Below, in pieces: positions 27,301 to 35,528 of a stretch of 64,000 nt of DNA; within the stretch, counting starts at the first letter, position 1; every line of letters begins with the position of its first letter. A model generated the notes under the pieces. It saw nothing but the letters and a program-made list of their open reading frames with translations. It searched no databases and was not told the DNA's origin. Source of the stretch: Flavobacterium nitrogenifigens. GTDB taxonomy: Bacteria > Bacteroidota > Bacteroidia > Flavobacteriales > Flavobacteriaceae. Location: NCBI RefSeq assembly GCF_003254565.1, contig NZ_QJRI01000182.1, positions 186,001 to 250,000 of the forward strand. The letters run 5' to 3'. The position numbers and the translations under genes were made by a program.

Positions 27301-27561
27301 GATTATTTCTTAATAAAATCTGATTACATAAGCCTTCAAGATGTTTCGATAGGGTATAACTATAATGACGAATGGCTTAGAGATTTAGGTATACAATCTA
27401 CAAAATTTACTTTGATGGGATCAAATCTTGCTTTATGGTCTAATAGAACAGGAATGGATCCTAGACTAAATAGATTAGGAGAAAGAGTAAATAATGGACA
27501 ATCTCTTAATGTGTATGGTGTAATGAGAAGTGTTTCATTTGGTTTAACAGTAAATTTTTAA
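24370..27561 (+). CDS. SusC/RagA-type TonB-linked outer membrane protein
   Basis: Outer-membrane barrel that, with SusD, imports glycans or other oligomers. Signal peptide MKQKLKGLVLLAFVLISQLFFAQ; carboxypeptidase-like domain (residues ~25-95, ISGTVTDASGSIPNANIVV); TonB box region LDEVVVVAFGTQKK; plug with LYVVDGIPFNGDIN and LKDASSNALYGSRGANGVI; then the barrel, ending in Phe (GLTVNF). Length 1063 aa is typical. The SusD partner starts 3 bases downstream. No glycosidase, peptidase, sigma/anti-sigma or hybrid two-component gene is adjacent, so the substrate cannot be inferred. Confidence 0.96.
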   Translation: MKQKLKGLVLLAFVLISQLFFAQEKMISGTVTDASGSIPNANIVVKGTKNGVQSDFDGKYKIKAKTGDVLVFSYMGMKDFSAVVGASTTINVKMQEDGKELDEVVVVAFGTQKKQEITGAVSKIDSKMLETSQTSNAIQSLTGKVAGVQISANSGQPGDAPQVRFRGIGSISSSNAPLYVVDGIPFNGDINSISTQDIESISFLKDASSNALYGSRGANGVIIVTTKKGKKGQLTVTYETKIGVNSRAVPEYDMIKSPADYYKAVYNRVKNGLIYQGQTPVNASNTAAQNLIVGDTYSLGYNNYNVANSQIINPATGEINPDAKLLYHDNWSKALFRDAIRQEQYLSLSGSTDNLNSYLSIGYLSDDGYTINSNFERVTLRANVDYTVSSKVKIGTNVNYAHSNQNAPISNTSSSTYSNLFSWARNIAPIYPIWQRDASGNMIYNEDGSKSYDFNQQGDRPYGSNLNPYATTLLNTKLNEENKFGARAYISIDFLKDFNFRYNIGYDLLSGYYLTSTTGEGGDDMGVNGRIGTATKNQYTLTNQQLLSWKKTFGEHALDVLIGHESSDFTSKMLAGQKSNVVISNLPIISNATKYGYLDGYNDLYKVEGYFSRLNYNYKNKYFVNGSFRRDGSSVFAPENRWGNFYGFGAAWSVIKESFFPKTKWITDFRIKGSYGEQGNDNINYPVTSQISHRSYFGSLRNYYAYETQYEVVPDSEGNASVLNVFEADKSVKWEKSKNLNAGFDITLFDRISIEAEYFERNVSDLIYNFPIALSTGTSFVSKNIGDMGNKGVELNLGVDIVKNKNVDFNIWANATSYKNKITSLPKAFTDGIYRFEVGAPAYSYFLREFAGVDKTNGDALWYKDEKDANGNLTGNKVTTNVFGDATTYLSKKDANPDIYGGFGTLFRYKNITIQASFAYQFGGYMYDGVYQSAMYSGSDNIGQNYHKDVTKAWTIDNPTSNIPRIDHISIYQMGNSDYFLIKSDYISLQDVSIGYNYNDEWLRDLGIQSTKFTLMGSNLALWSNRTGMDPRLNRLGERVNNGQSLNVYGVMRSVSFGLTVNF

Positions 27562-27564
27562 AAC

Positions 27565-29007
27565 ATGAAAAAGATAATAGTAGCAATTGTATTTTTATTG
27601 GCTCTTGCAAGTTGCGATAAAGAGTTTCTTGATACGGTGCCTGAATCAACAATTAATAAAGAACAACTAGCAACTTCGGCATCGGCAAATCAAGCTATTG
27701 TGAGTGGAATTTATTCCGCATTACGCTCTTATGGACTAGCAATTGGAAGTAATCATGAAGATTATGGTCATAAATCGGTGCTTGCTGCAATGGATATGAT
27801 GTCTAATGATATGCTAATGACAAAATCAAGCTGGTACCAATCCTTCTATACTTACATTGGGAGACAACAAACGAATTCAAGATCTAGATTAGTATGGAAT
27901 ACTTACTATCCTCAGATTAAATCGACTAATATTGTACTTGGCGGTATTCCTTCAAATACTGCAGATGAGAATTTAAAGGCAATTCGAGGCCAGGCTTTGG
28001 CATTAAGAGGTTACTTTTATTTTATGTTGGCACGTACATATGGACCTAGATATATTGGTAATGAAACTAAATTATGTGTTCCTCTATACATAGAGCCTAC
28101 ACTAGAGGGCAAGGCGAGGTCAGCTGTGAGTGATGTGTATAGTTTGATCGAAAGCGATTTAAAGGAATCTATAGAATTATTAGCATCGTATAAAAGATTG
28201 AATAATGATTCTGTAGATCAAACGGTTGCAGAGGCTTTTTTAGCTGAAGTATATTTGGAAATGGGAAAATATGCAGATGCTGCAAATATGGCTCATTTGG
28301 CAAGAAAAGACTATACTTTGCTTAATGAAGCAGAATGGATGAATGGTTTTTATATCACAAAATCTAATGAAACTATGTGGGGAGCAACATTGAACTCTTC
28401 AATTAGTACTTTTGTTGCCAATTTCTTTGGTCATTTTGATAATACAAATGCATCGGGATATGCTGGAGGAATGGGAATCTATAAAAACATAGATAAAAAT
28501 TTATACAATAGTATTTCAGAAACTGATTTTAGAAAAAAAGCCTTTGTATCACCATCAGGAAATTTAACGTATCCATCTTTACCAGCTTATGCAAATATAA
28601 AATTTAGAGACCCAACTATAGATGCAGGTAGTTATATTTACATGAGATCTTCTGAAATGTATTATATAGAGGCAGAAGCACTTGCAAGATCAGGAAATGA
28701 AGCTTCAGCAAAGCAAATATTATATGAGATAACAATAACTAGAGATCCTTCATATACACTTTCTACAAATTCAGGTTCTTCATTAATTAATGAAATAATT
28801 CTTCAAAAAAGAATTGAATTGTGGGGAGAAGGTTGTGCTTGGTATGATATGAAGCGCTTAGGAGTTTCTTTAACAAGGGATTATGATGGTTCAAACCATC
28901 CAGCATTTGGTAAATTTAATATTCCGGCAGGAGATAACAGATTTATCTTTCAGATTCCGCAAGCCGAAATTGATGCCAATCCATTAATTGTGCAGAATCC
29001 ATTATAA
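27565..29007 (+). CDS. SusD/RagB-type surface lipoprotein
   Basis: Substrate-binding lid for the SusC partner, on the cell surface. Lipoprotein signal MKKIIVAIVFLLALASCDKEF; TPR-like helices with the SusD signature RGQALALRGYFYFMLARTYG near residue 135; and the C-terminal SusD domain (LQKRIELWGEGCAWYDMKR, then the last residues IPQAEIDANPLIVQNPL). Length 480 aa is normal. It forms a tight two-gene unit with the SusC gene upstream and ends at a terminator (29024-29060). Confidence 0.95.
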   Translation: MKKIIVAIVFLLALASCDKEFLDTVPESTINKEQLATSASANQAIVSGIYSALRSYGLAIGSNHEDYGHKSVLAAMDMMSNDMLMTKSSWYQSFYTYIGRQQTNSRSRLVWNTYYPQIKSTNIVLGGIPSNTADENLKAIRGQALALRGYFYFMLARTYGPRYIGNETKLCVPLYIEPTLEGKARSAVSDVYSLIESDLKESIELLASYKRLNNDSVDQTVAEAFLAEVYLEMGKYADAANMAHLARKDYTLLNEAEWMNGFYITKSNETMWGATLNSSISTFVANFFGHFDNTNASGYAGGMGIYKNIDKNLYNSISETDFRKKAFVSPSGNLTYPSLPAYANIKFRDPTIDAGSYIYMRSSEMYYIEAEALARSGNEASAKQILYEITITRDPSYTLSTNSGSSLINEIILQKRIELWGEGCAWYDMKRLGVSLTRDYDGSNHPAFGKFNIPAGDNRFIFQIPQAEIDANPLIVQNPL

Positions 29008-29023
29008 TAAAAATTAAAAATAA

Positions 29024-29060
29024 AAAAATCTGGAAGCTTTAAAAACTTCTGGATTTTTTT
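29024..29060 (+). terminator. Terminator of the susC/susD unit
   Basis: AATCTGGAAG / CTTCTGGATT stem (all pairs, two wobbles) with A run before and T run after. Confidence 0.7.
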
Positions 29061-29260
29061 TAAAAGAATTTTCGTGTAAAAAAGTATTAACGAGATTTGT
29101 ATATGTCATTTTTATAAGTATGTTTACAGTAAGAAATAATTGATTATTTTTCAGTTAAAAGTATCAATAAACAAAAGAGAAAAATCGGCTTATGATCCTA
29201 TGAAATAAATACGAGGAAGCCGAAAATCGAGAGAGTAGGCAAAATTTAAACCCAAAAACA

Positions 29261-29968
29261 ATGATTAAAAAACCTTTACTTTTAATGATGCTTCTTTTTG
29301 CACTTACCGCAACAAAAGCTCAAGATTTAATTAACCCATCTTATGGATTTTCACATAGTAAAACAGCTTACATTACACTAGCAGACGGAACAGAACTTAG
29401 CGGAACTATTCGCGATATTGACAGAGAAAAAGGACTAATTGAATTTATTAAGTTGCAAGACGCAGCTGGAAAAAAGCACAAACTAAAACCAGAGGATATT
29501 AAGTATATGTATTTACCACCTAGTGGACTTGATAATTTGACTAAAAAAATTGATTTTGGTACAGATTTTCAAAAATGGAACGATGATAAACTTAACCAAG
29601 AGTACTTAAAGGAAGGTTACGCATACTTTGAAACTGCTGATGTGCAAGTCAAAAAGAAAAAATCAAAATTATTAATGCAACTTTTAAACCCTGCATTCAG
29701 TAAAGAGTTTAAAATATATTGTGATCCACATGCAAAAGAAACTACATCCTTAGGAGTTGGAGGTGTTAAATTTATAGGTGGAGATGCTAAATCTTACTAT
29801 GTTGCTAAAAAAGATGCACCTGCATTTTTATTAAAGAAAAAAGAATACAAAAAAGAGTTTGCAACATTGTGGAGCGGATGTGACAAGTTAATCACTGCAT
29901 CTTCAGCAGATCCAAAATGGACAGATTTATCAAGACACGCTGTTACCTATTCAGAGTGCGCTCAGTAA
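29261..29968 (+). CDS. Secreted protein of unknown function
   Basis: A 235-residue protein with signal peptide MIKKPLLLMMLLFALTATKAQ. The mature part begins with a beta-rich section (KTAYITLADGTELSGTIRDI, IEFIKLQDAAGKKHKLKPED) that looks like a small SH3-like or Sm-like barrel, then a lysine-rich helical region and a C-terminal part with two Cys (WSGCDK, YSECAQ). I cannot name the family. The untranslated leader is long and has a TCGGCTT / AAGCCGA pairing (29184-29228). It stands alone between two terminators. Confidence 0.75.
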   Translation: MIKKPLLLMMLLFALTATKAQDLINPSYGFSHSKTAYITLADGTELSGTIRDIDREKGLIEFIKLQDAAGKKHKLKPEDIKYMYLPPSGLDNLTKKIDFGTDFQKWNDDKLNQEYLKEGYAYFETADVQVKKKKSKLLMQLLNPAFSKEFKIYCDPHAKETTSLGVGGVKFIGGDAKSYYVAKKDAPAFLLKKKEYKKEFATLWSGCDKLITASSADPKWTDLSRHAVTYSECAQ

Positions 29969-29987
29969 TTATATAAAACAAATAAAA

Positions 29988-30021
29988 AAACCGGAAGCTT
30001 TCAAAACTTCCGTTTTTTTTT
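29988..30021. terminator. Bidirectional terminator
   Basis: AACCGGAAG / CTTCCG stem with A run before and T run after, between convergent genes ending at 29968 and 30042. Confidence 0.7.
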
Positions 30022-30041
30022 GTTTTAACAACTAATTCTAA

Positions 30042-30944
30042 TTACTTAACAAATTTGTCAATGATTTTATCTGTTTCTGCTTTTGAAGCATCTGGTTTCA
30101 AATCAAATAGAAGAGAGTAAAGTGCTTTTCTGTCAACTTTAGCCTCTAAGTTTAAGTCTTGGTGTCTGTCAAAAAGCGTTTGCCATTTGTCGCGAACGTT
30201 TTTCCAAAGTGCGTTATTTTCCTTCCACCATTTTTGTCCTGCAATACATTTTGAATCTGGGACTTTTGTGTAAACATCAAAGCCTTTTTCTTGAGCTAAT
30301 AAAACATCTTTCCCAGCATCGTCACGAACCAATTTATCATTGTCTTGCTCATGATTCCATCCCGTAGAAGTGATTTCGTGAATGTTTCTTCTTTTCAAAA
30401 CATTGTAATCGTTACGTTTTGTCTGTTCTCTTCTTGGAAGCGGTGCATCGGCAACATTTGCCCAATAGTCTTGTCCATCAACATGTACCCAAGTTGAAGA
30501 TCCTTCATATCTTGGACTATCATCTACTTGATATACTTTTTGTGTCCACTGTCCTTTAACTGCTTTTTTATCTAATTTCTTGTATTTCCAAGAATTGCCT
30601 TTGTCAAAAGTATATAAGTCTGTGTTTTCGTAAAGCCAATCTTGTCTCCAGTGTTTGATAATCATATCAGGACTTACAATAAGTAAATGCTGCATTACGA
30701 TTTTGTTTGGAGTATCTTCTAATAGCTCAACCCATTCTAAAGCAGATTCGTGTTTCGTTTCAGAAGGTTTATAAGTAAGAGAATCTTTAGGGTATGAGAA
30801 AGTTTCTGTGAAATTAAACTTCACTTCATAACAACCACACATCGATTTAATTGACTTAATGTCTTGTTGTTTTTTGTCCTGACTAAAACCAAGACTGCAT
30901 GTTAAAGCCATAGCGGCTGACATAAATAGGCTTTTTGAAATCAT
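30042..30944 (-). CDS. DUF6607 family protein of the heme locus
   Basis: A 300-residue exported protein, signal peptide MISKSLFMSAAMALTCSLGFSQ. Mature part: IKSMCGCYEVKFNFTETFSY (three-residue C-x-C), a beta-rich core with IKHWRQDWLYENTD and KGQWTQKVYQVDDSPRYEG, and a helical C-terminus. I assign it to DUF6607 from these motifs. It is divergent from, and shares a symmetric promoter region with, a TonB-dependent receptor and HmuY, so a role in heme or iron acquisition is likely, although the biochemical activity is unknown. Confidence 0.78.
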   Translation of the reverse strand: MISKSLFMSAAMALTCSLGFSQDKKQQDIKSIKSMCGCYEVKFNFTETFSYPKDSLTYKPSETKHESALEWVELLEDTPNKIVMQHLLIVSPDMIIKHWRQDWLYENTDLYTFDKGNSWKYKKLDKKAVKGQWTQKVYQVDDSPRYEGSSTWVHVDGQDYWANVADAPLPRREQTKRNDYNVLKRRNIHEITSTGWNHEQDNDKLVRDDAGKDVLLAQEKGFDVYTKVPDSKCIAGQKWWKENNALWKNVRDKWQTLFDRHQDLNLEAKVDRKALYSLLFDLKPDASKAETDKIIDKFVK

Positions 30945-30973
30945 AACTATTTGTTTTGTTTTTAAAATTTTCG

Positions 30974-31000
30974 CAAATATATAAATTTTATTTAGAACAA
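30974..31000 (-). promoter_or_regulatory. Divergent promoter of the DUF6607 gene
   Basis: On the minus strand: TTG (31000-30998), 16-base spacer, TATATTTG (30981-30974). GCAAATATATAA at 30973-30984 is a perfect inverted copy of TTATATATTTGC at 31011-31022. Confidence 0.6.
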
Positions 31001-31013
31001 TTAAAAATAGTTA

Positions 31014-31021
31014 TATATTTG
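31014..31021 (+). promoter_or_regulatory. -7 box for the heme receptor gene
   Basis: TATATTTG followed by C, 28 bases before the ATG. It is the mirror image of the box at 30974-30981; the 26 bases between the dyad halves (TTTAGAACAATTAAA) may hold a regulator site. Confidence 0.55.
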
Positions 31022-31049
31022 CATTGATTATTAAGACTGAATAAAAATA

Positions 31050-33116
31050 ATGAATTTTAAAATTACTCTTTTTGCTGTTGTGCTTTTTTGTCAAATTTCT
31101 GTTTCTCAGGAGGTTCAAAAAGATAGTGTGGAAACAAATGAATTATCGGAAGTTAAAGTTACTACTGCAACTAGAACAGAAAGAGTGCTTTCGTCATTGC
31201 CTTTGCCAATGACAATTATTACATCTGAAGCAATTATGAAGTCTGGTGTTACAAGATTAAATGAAATTTTAAGCGAGCAAACGGGGATTATTTTAATTCC
31301 TGACGAAAGTGGTTTTGAAGGAATTCAAATGCAAGGATTGGATGCGGCTTATACCATGATTTTAATTGATGGAGTGCCATTAGTAGGTAGAAGTGCTGGT
31401 GTTTTGGACTTATCAAGGGTTTCTGTGGGGAATATAGAAAGAATTGAAATTGTTAAAGGAGCTTCTTCAGCATTGTACGGTTCTGAAGCAATGGGTGGAG
31501 TAATAAATGTAATTACAAAAAGACCGAAGAAAGATACGTTTACGGGAAGTCTTTCTTATAGATACGCAACTTTTAATACCAATGATGCTAACACGAATTT
31601 GCTGTGGAAAAAGAAGAAATTTTCAGCTAATCTTTTTGCTAATTTTTATTCTACAGATGGTTATGATTTAGATAAAAGTACACCACTAAAAAATGTAGAG
31701 CCATTTTATAATTTTACAATCCAACCTAAGATATATTACGATTTTTCAGAGAACTTAAAGCTAATTGTAAACAACCGTTTTTATGATATGAAAATGGATA
31801 ACGTTGCAATTATCGATTCTGAAAACTATAAAGGCGATGCAAAAGAAAAAGAATGGAATTCGCAAATTAAATTTGAGCATAAATGGAGCTCGAAAGTATA
31901 TTCTGAATATGAGTTCTACACAACAAATTACCAAAACGATTCCTTTTTAAATGATCAGAATAATATTCCTTATGAAAGTGCTTATTACAATCAATGGTTA
32001 GTTCGACCAGAGATTAGAACAACGATTTCATTAAAAAATGATAAACTAACAGGTGGAGTTGGGGTCAATTATGAGACTTTAGACAGAACTTATTTTGAAA
32101 AACAAGTAAACTTTAATTCGCAATATGTTTACCTGCAATACGATTATAACCCAACGGAAAAATGGAATATTCTTGCTGGGTTTAGATATGATAATCATAG
32201 TGAATATGCTTCGCAGTTCAGCCCAAAATTAGCTGTCAATTATAAGGTTAATGAGAATTTTTCTTTAAAATCTTCTGTTGGTTATGGCTACAAAGCACCA
32301 GATTTTCGTCAATTGTATTTTGATTTTACAAATCCGTCAGTTGGATATACGGTTTTGGGATATAATGTTGCTGAAGATCGTTTAAATCAATTGGACGAAC
32401 AGGGGCAACTTTTGTCTAGAGTAGATGGAGTAAATTTTGGTGAACCTCTGAAGCCAGAAAGCTCAATAAACGTGAATCTTGGAACTTTTTACAAGAAAAA
32501 TAAATTAAGACTAGACGTGAATGCGTTCTATAATTCAATAGAAAATTTAATTGATACTCGAGTTGTTGCTCAAAAAACGAATGGTCAGAATGTCTTCAGT
32601 TATTTTAACATTAGTAAAATCTTTACTTACGGTCTAGAGTTTAATTCAACTTATGATTTTACAAAACAATTGTCAGTATCATTTGGATATCAGTTTTTAA
32701 CAGCAAAAGACAAATCTGTTCTAGATAATTTCGAAAATTATCAATACGTCCGTAACTCAGATTTGCAGACCGTTCAAATTAAAAAGTCTGATTATTTTGG
32801 ATTGTTTAACAGGTCAAAACATACGGCCAATGTTAAGTTCGCCTATACTATTCCTAAAATTAAAACCGACATCAACTTACGTGTTTTTTACAGAAGTAAA
32901 TACGGAATGTTTGATACAAACGGTAATCAGATACTAGACAAATATGACACATTTGTCGATGGTTATTTCTTAACAAACCTGTCAATTTCAAAATATATCG
33001 GAGATAAATTCATGCTTCAGGCAGGAGCCAATAATTTATTTGATTTTACAGACCCTAGCCAAATTAGCAATTTGGCAGGTCGACAGTTTTTTGCACGAAT
33101 TCAATATAATTTTTAA
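31050..33116 (+). CDS. TonB-dependent receptor, heme-type (HmuR-like)
   Basis: Outer-membrane receptor of 688 aa, inferred to take up heme. Signal peptide ending SVSQ (residues 1-19); TonB box region ELSEVKVTTATRTER; plug (~50-160) with TSEAIMKSGVTRLNEILSEQ, MILIDGVPLVGRSAG and VKGASSALYGSEAMGGVI; barrel ending in Phe (FFARIQYNF). It lacks the carboxypeptidase-like N-terminal domain of SusC proteins. It is followed 28 bases later by HmuY, the heme-binding lipoprotein that delivers heme to such receptors in Porphyromonas. Substrate assignment rests on that neighbour. Confidence 0.92.
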   Translation: MNFKITLFAVVLFCQISVSQEVQKDSVETNELSEVKVTTATRTERVLSSLPLPMTIITSEAIMKSGVTRLNEILSEQTGIILIPDESGFEGIQMQGLDAAYTMILIDGVPLVGRSAGVLDLSRVSVGNIERIEIVKGASSALYGSEAMGGVINVITKRPKKDTFTGSLSYRYATFNTNDANTNLLWKKKKFSANLFANFYSTDGYDLDKSTPLKNVEPFYNFTIQPKIYYDFSENLKLIVNNRFYDMKMDNVAIIDSENYKGDAKEKEWNSQIKFEHKWSSKVYSEYEFYTTNYQNDSFLNDQNNIPYESAYYNQWLVRPEIRTTISLKNDKLTGGVGVNYETLDRTYFEKQVNFNSQYVYLQYDYNPTEKWNILAGFRYDNHSEYASQFSPKLAVNYKVNENFSLKSSVGYGYKAPDFRQLYFDFTNPSVGYTVLGYNVAEDRLNQLDEQGQLLSRVDGVNFGEPLKPESSINVNLGTFYKKNKLRLDVNAFYNSIENLIDTRVVAQKTNGQNVFSYFNISKIFTYGLEFNSTYDFTKQLSVSFGYQFLTAKDKSVLDNFENYQYVRNSDLQTVQIKKSDYFGLFNRSKHTANVKFAYTIPKIKTDINLRVFYRSKYGMFDTNGNQILDKYDTFVDGYFLTNLSISKYIGDKFMLQAGANNLFDFTDPSQISNLAGRQFFARIQYNF

Positions 33117-33144
33117 TCAATATTTATTTAACACCTTTTTCAAA

Positions 33145-33774
33145 ATGAAAACAAAATTCTTAAAACTTTCACTTTTAGCATTATTTATTTTTACAGCATC
33201 TTGCAGTAGCGATGACGACAAAAATGAAGTAGCACCAGTAGTAACAACAAAAGTTTCTAATGTTTATGCTCCGCAAACTGGAGGACAAGGACAACCAGTT
33301 GGTGGTGAATTTACAAAATTCAGTTTTTCCCAAAATAAAATTGTAACTGACGATAGTTGGGATATCGCTTTCCGTGGTACATCAGTTATTGTTAATGGAG
33401 GAGCAAAAATTAGTGCTACTGATACAGGAGAACCAGAAAGAAAAGGACAAGGAGCAGTAAGTGTTGTTTCAGGTATTTTTGCAAACGTAACAGCTTTTCC
33501 AGCATCGTCGACTTTTGCTCAAGATGCTAGCGGCGCTTCTGCATTCCCTACTTCAGGAGATAATGCTTGGTACGATTATAACGGAGCAACTCATATTATT
33601 TCTGCAAAAGCAGGAAGAGTATTTGTTATCAAAACTCACGATGGGAAATATGCAAAAGTAGAATTTTTAAGCTATTATAAAGATGCACCTGCAACACCAG
33701 ACCCAAACACCGCTGTAGCAAGATATTATACTTTTAATTTTGCATACCAAGCAAATAGCACTACTACATTTTAA
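33145..33774 (+). CDS. hmuY: HmuY family heme-binding lipoprotein
   Basis: Surface lipoprotein expected to capture heme and pass it to the receptor upstream. Signal MKTKFLKLSLLALFIFTASCSSDDDK (lipobox TASC). The HmuY core is visible: FTKFSFSQNKIVTDDSWDIAFRGT, NGGAKISAT, then VFVIKTHDGKYAKVEFLSYY and the final RYYTFNFAYQ strand. The frame is open upstream into the receptor gene, but ATG 33145 starts the signal peptide. Length 209 aa is close to P. gingivalis HmuY. The heme-ligating residues vary in this family and I cannot place them. Confidence 0.85.
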   Translation: MKTKFLKLSLLALFIFTASCSSDDDKNEVAPVVTTKVSNVYAPQTGGQGQPVGGEFTKFSFSQNKIVTDDSWDIAFRGTSVIVNGGAKISATDTGEPERKGQGAVSVVSGIFANVTAFPASSTFAQDASGASAFPTSGDNAWYDYNGATHIISAKAGRVFVIKTHDGKYAKVEFLSYYKDAPATPDPNTAVARYYTFNFAYQANSTTTF

Positions 33775-33883
33775 ATAAAGAGGTAATCTCGAAGATTTTT
33801 ATTTTATACTGGTACTTTTAAATAAAAAACATCAAAAATCTAGTTAATCATTAGCTTTGTTTTTTTTATTTTTTTTTGATAAG

Positions 33884-33914
33884 GAGGTTAGAATTTTTCT
33901 AACCTCTTTTTTTT
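33884..33914 (+). terminator. Terminator of the heme receptor/hmuY unit
   Basis: GAGGTTAGAA / TTCTAACCTC stem and a T run. Confidence 0.8.
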
Positions 33915-33958
33915 GTTCTACTTTCTTGTTAAAATCAAATAGAAACAAAATGTTATTC

Positions 33959-33966
33959 TATCTTTG
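33959..33966 (+). promoter_or_regulatory. -7 box for the O-acylation operon
   Basis: TATCTTTG followed by C, 83 bases before the GTG start at 34050. The leader is longer than at most genes in this window. Confidence 0.5.
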
Positions 33967-34049
33967 CACAAATTTTTTCTGCAGTAAGTCAACCATTTTT
34001 TGATTGGTTTAATTTTTGAATGCAGTTCTTCATATTTTATAATTATTAG

Positions 34050-35528
34050 GTGAATACAAAATCTTATTTTTTTCAGTCTTTTGCGATCGTTGCGTTAGCG
34101 TTGGTTGCTTTTATTGGGTTTAAACAAATCCTTCCAGATAAAATATTTTCTGAGACTAAGTTAGATTCTAAAAATATATTGATAGATAGTATGCTTTTAG
34201 AATCTGTTGCCGACGATTCATTATCGCTAGACAAAGACAGTATTGCAAAAAGTGAGCAAGCATTAAATGGGCAGAAAATTGTTTTTGATGAAACAGAAGG
34301 AATTGAATTTCCTGCTGAAACATTCGAAAACTATAAAGGATATCAATATCTGATTTCTTTCTATGAGAAATTGTATCAGTTAGAGAAAAATCCGCAGAAT
34401 AAAGTAAGAATCGCTTATTACGGAGATTCTATGACCGATGGAGATTTAATCGTTCAGGACGTTCGAACCAATTATCAGGAACGTTTTGGAGGAAACGGAG
34501 TTGGTTTTGTTCCTATTACTTCAGAATCTGCAGCTTCTAGAGGATCTGTGAAATCAACTTATTCTAAAAACTGGAAAACGCAGTCTTACTTAAACGTAAA
34601 AAGACCAACAAGTCCTTTTGGCGTTAACGGGCATGTGTTTTTTGCAAATGATAAATCCAATTCAACTTGGGTTCAGTATGAAGCTGGATTGAACAAATAT
34701 TCAACTTCTTTAGATAATGCAACATTATTTTACGGACGTTCGTCTAAAGTGGGAAAAGTGAATTTCATTATAGGAAAAGATACACTTAAGAAAAGTCTTT
34801 CTCCGAATAGTTTAGTAAATACATTGAAAGTTTCATCAGGAAGTTTAAAAGCCTTTAAAGCAAATTTTGTACAGGCAGATTCTATTCCGATTTACGGATT
34901 TAATTTTGATAATGGAAGCGGAGTTCATGTCGATAACTTCTCACAGAGAGGAAATTCAGGACTTCCAATTTCGATGTTCAATGCTGATGTAATGAGAGCT
35001 TTTAATAATAGTTTAAAATATGATTTGATTATTCTGCACTACGGAACCAACGTTTTAAATTACGGGACAAAAAATTATTCTTGGTATGAAAAAGGAATGA
35101 CGAAAACCGTTAATAAAATAAAAGAATCTTTCCCTGGAGTTTCTATCTTAATTGTTTCAACTGCTGATAAGTCAACAAAATATGATTTGGAAATGAAAAC
35201 CGATTCGGCCGTAGTTCCTTTGATGAAAGCACAAAAACATTATGCATTGGAAACACAAGCAGGTTTTGTAAACCTATATACTTTGATGGGTGGTGACGGT
35301 TCTATGATAAAATGGGTTGATGAAACTCCAGCCAAAGCAAATAAAGATTATACGCATTTTAACCAGCGTGGCGCAAAAGCCATTGGTAATTTGCTGTATG
35401 GACAATTAAATAAAGGATACGAAGAATATAAAGTACTCAGACAAAAAAGAGATGCTGAAGGGACTAAGCCAAAACCAGTAAAAAGAGCCAGACCCGATTC
35501 CGTTTCAGTAACAAAAGATAGTGTATGA
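34050..35528 (+). CDS. SGNH/GDSL-family hydrolase, exported (surface acyl transfer operon)
   Basis: A 492-residue protein with one N-terminal membrane segment (SFAIVALALVAFIGF) and an extracytoplasmic SGNH domain: block I IAYYGDSMTDGD (nucleophile Ser), block III-like HYGTNVLNYG, and the Asp-His block DYTHFNQRGAKAIG. Such domains act as esterases or as acyltransferases on polysaccharide or peptidoglycan. The start is GTG; no ATG fits. It overlaps the next gene by 4 bases (ATGA), and an MBOAT gene follows, so the three form one operon. The C-terminus is a short Lys/Arg-rich tail. Confidence 0.88.
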   Translation: MNTKSYFFQSFAIVALALVAFIGFKQILPDKIFSETKLDSKNILIDSMLLESVADDSLSLDKDSIAKSEQALNGQKIVFDETEGIEFPAETFENYKGYQYLISFYEKLYQLEKNPQNKVRIAYYGDSMTDGDLIVQDVRTNYQERFGGNGVGFVPITSESAASRGSVKSTYSKNWKTQSYLNVKRPTSPFGVNGHVFFANDKSNSTWVQYEAGLNKYSTSLDNATLFYGRSSKVGKVNFIIGKDTLKKSLSPNSLVNTLKVSSGSLKAFKANFVQADSIPIYGFNFDNGSGVHVDNFSQRGNSGLPISMFNADVMRAFNNSLKYDLIILHYGTNVLNYGTKNYSWYEKGMTKTVNKIKESFPGVSILIVSTADKSTKYDLEMKTDSAVVPLMKAQKHYALETQAGFVNLYTLMGGDGSMIKWVDETPAKANKDYTHFNQRGAKAIGNLLYGQLNKGYEEYKVLRQKRDAEGTKPKPVKRARPDSVSVTKDSV

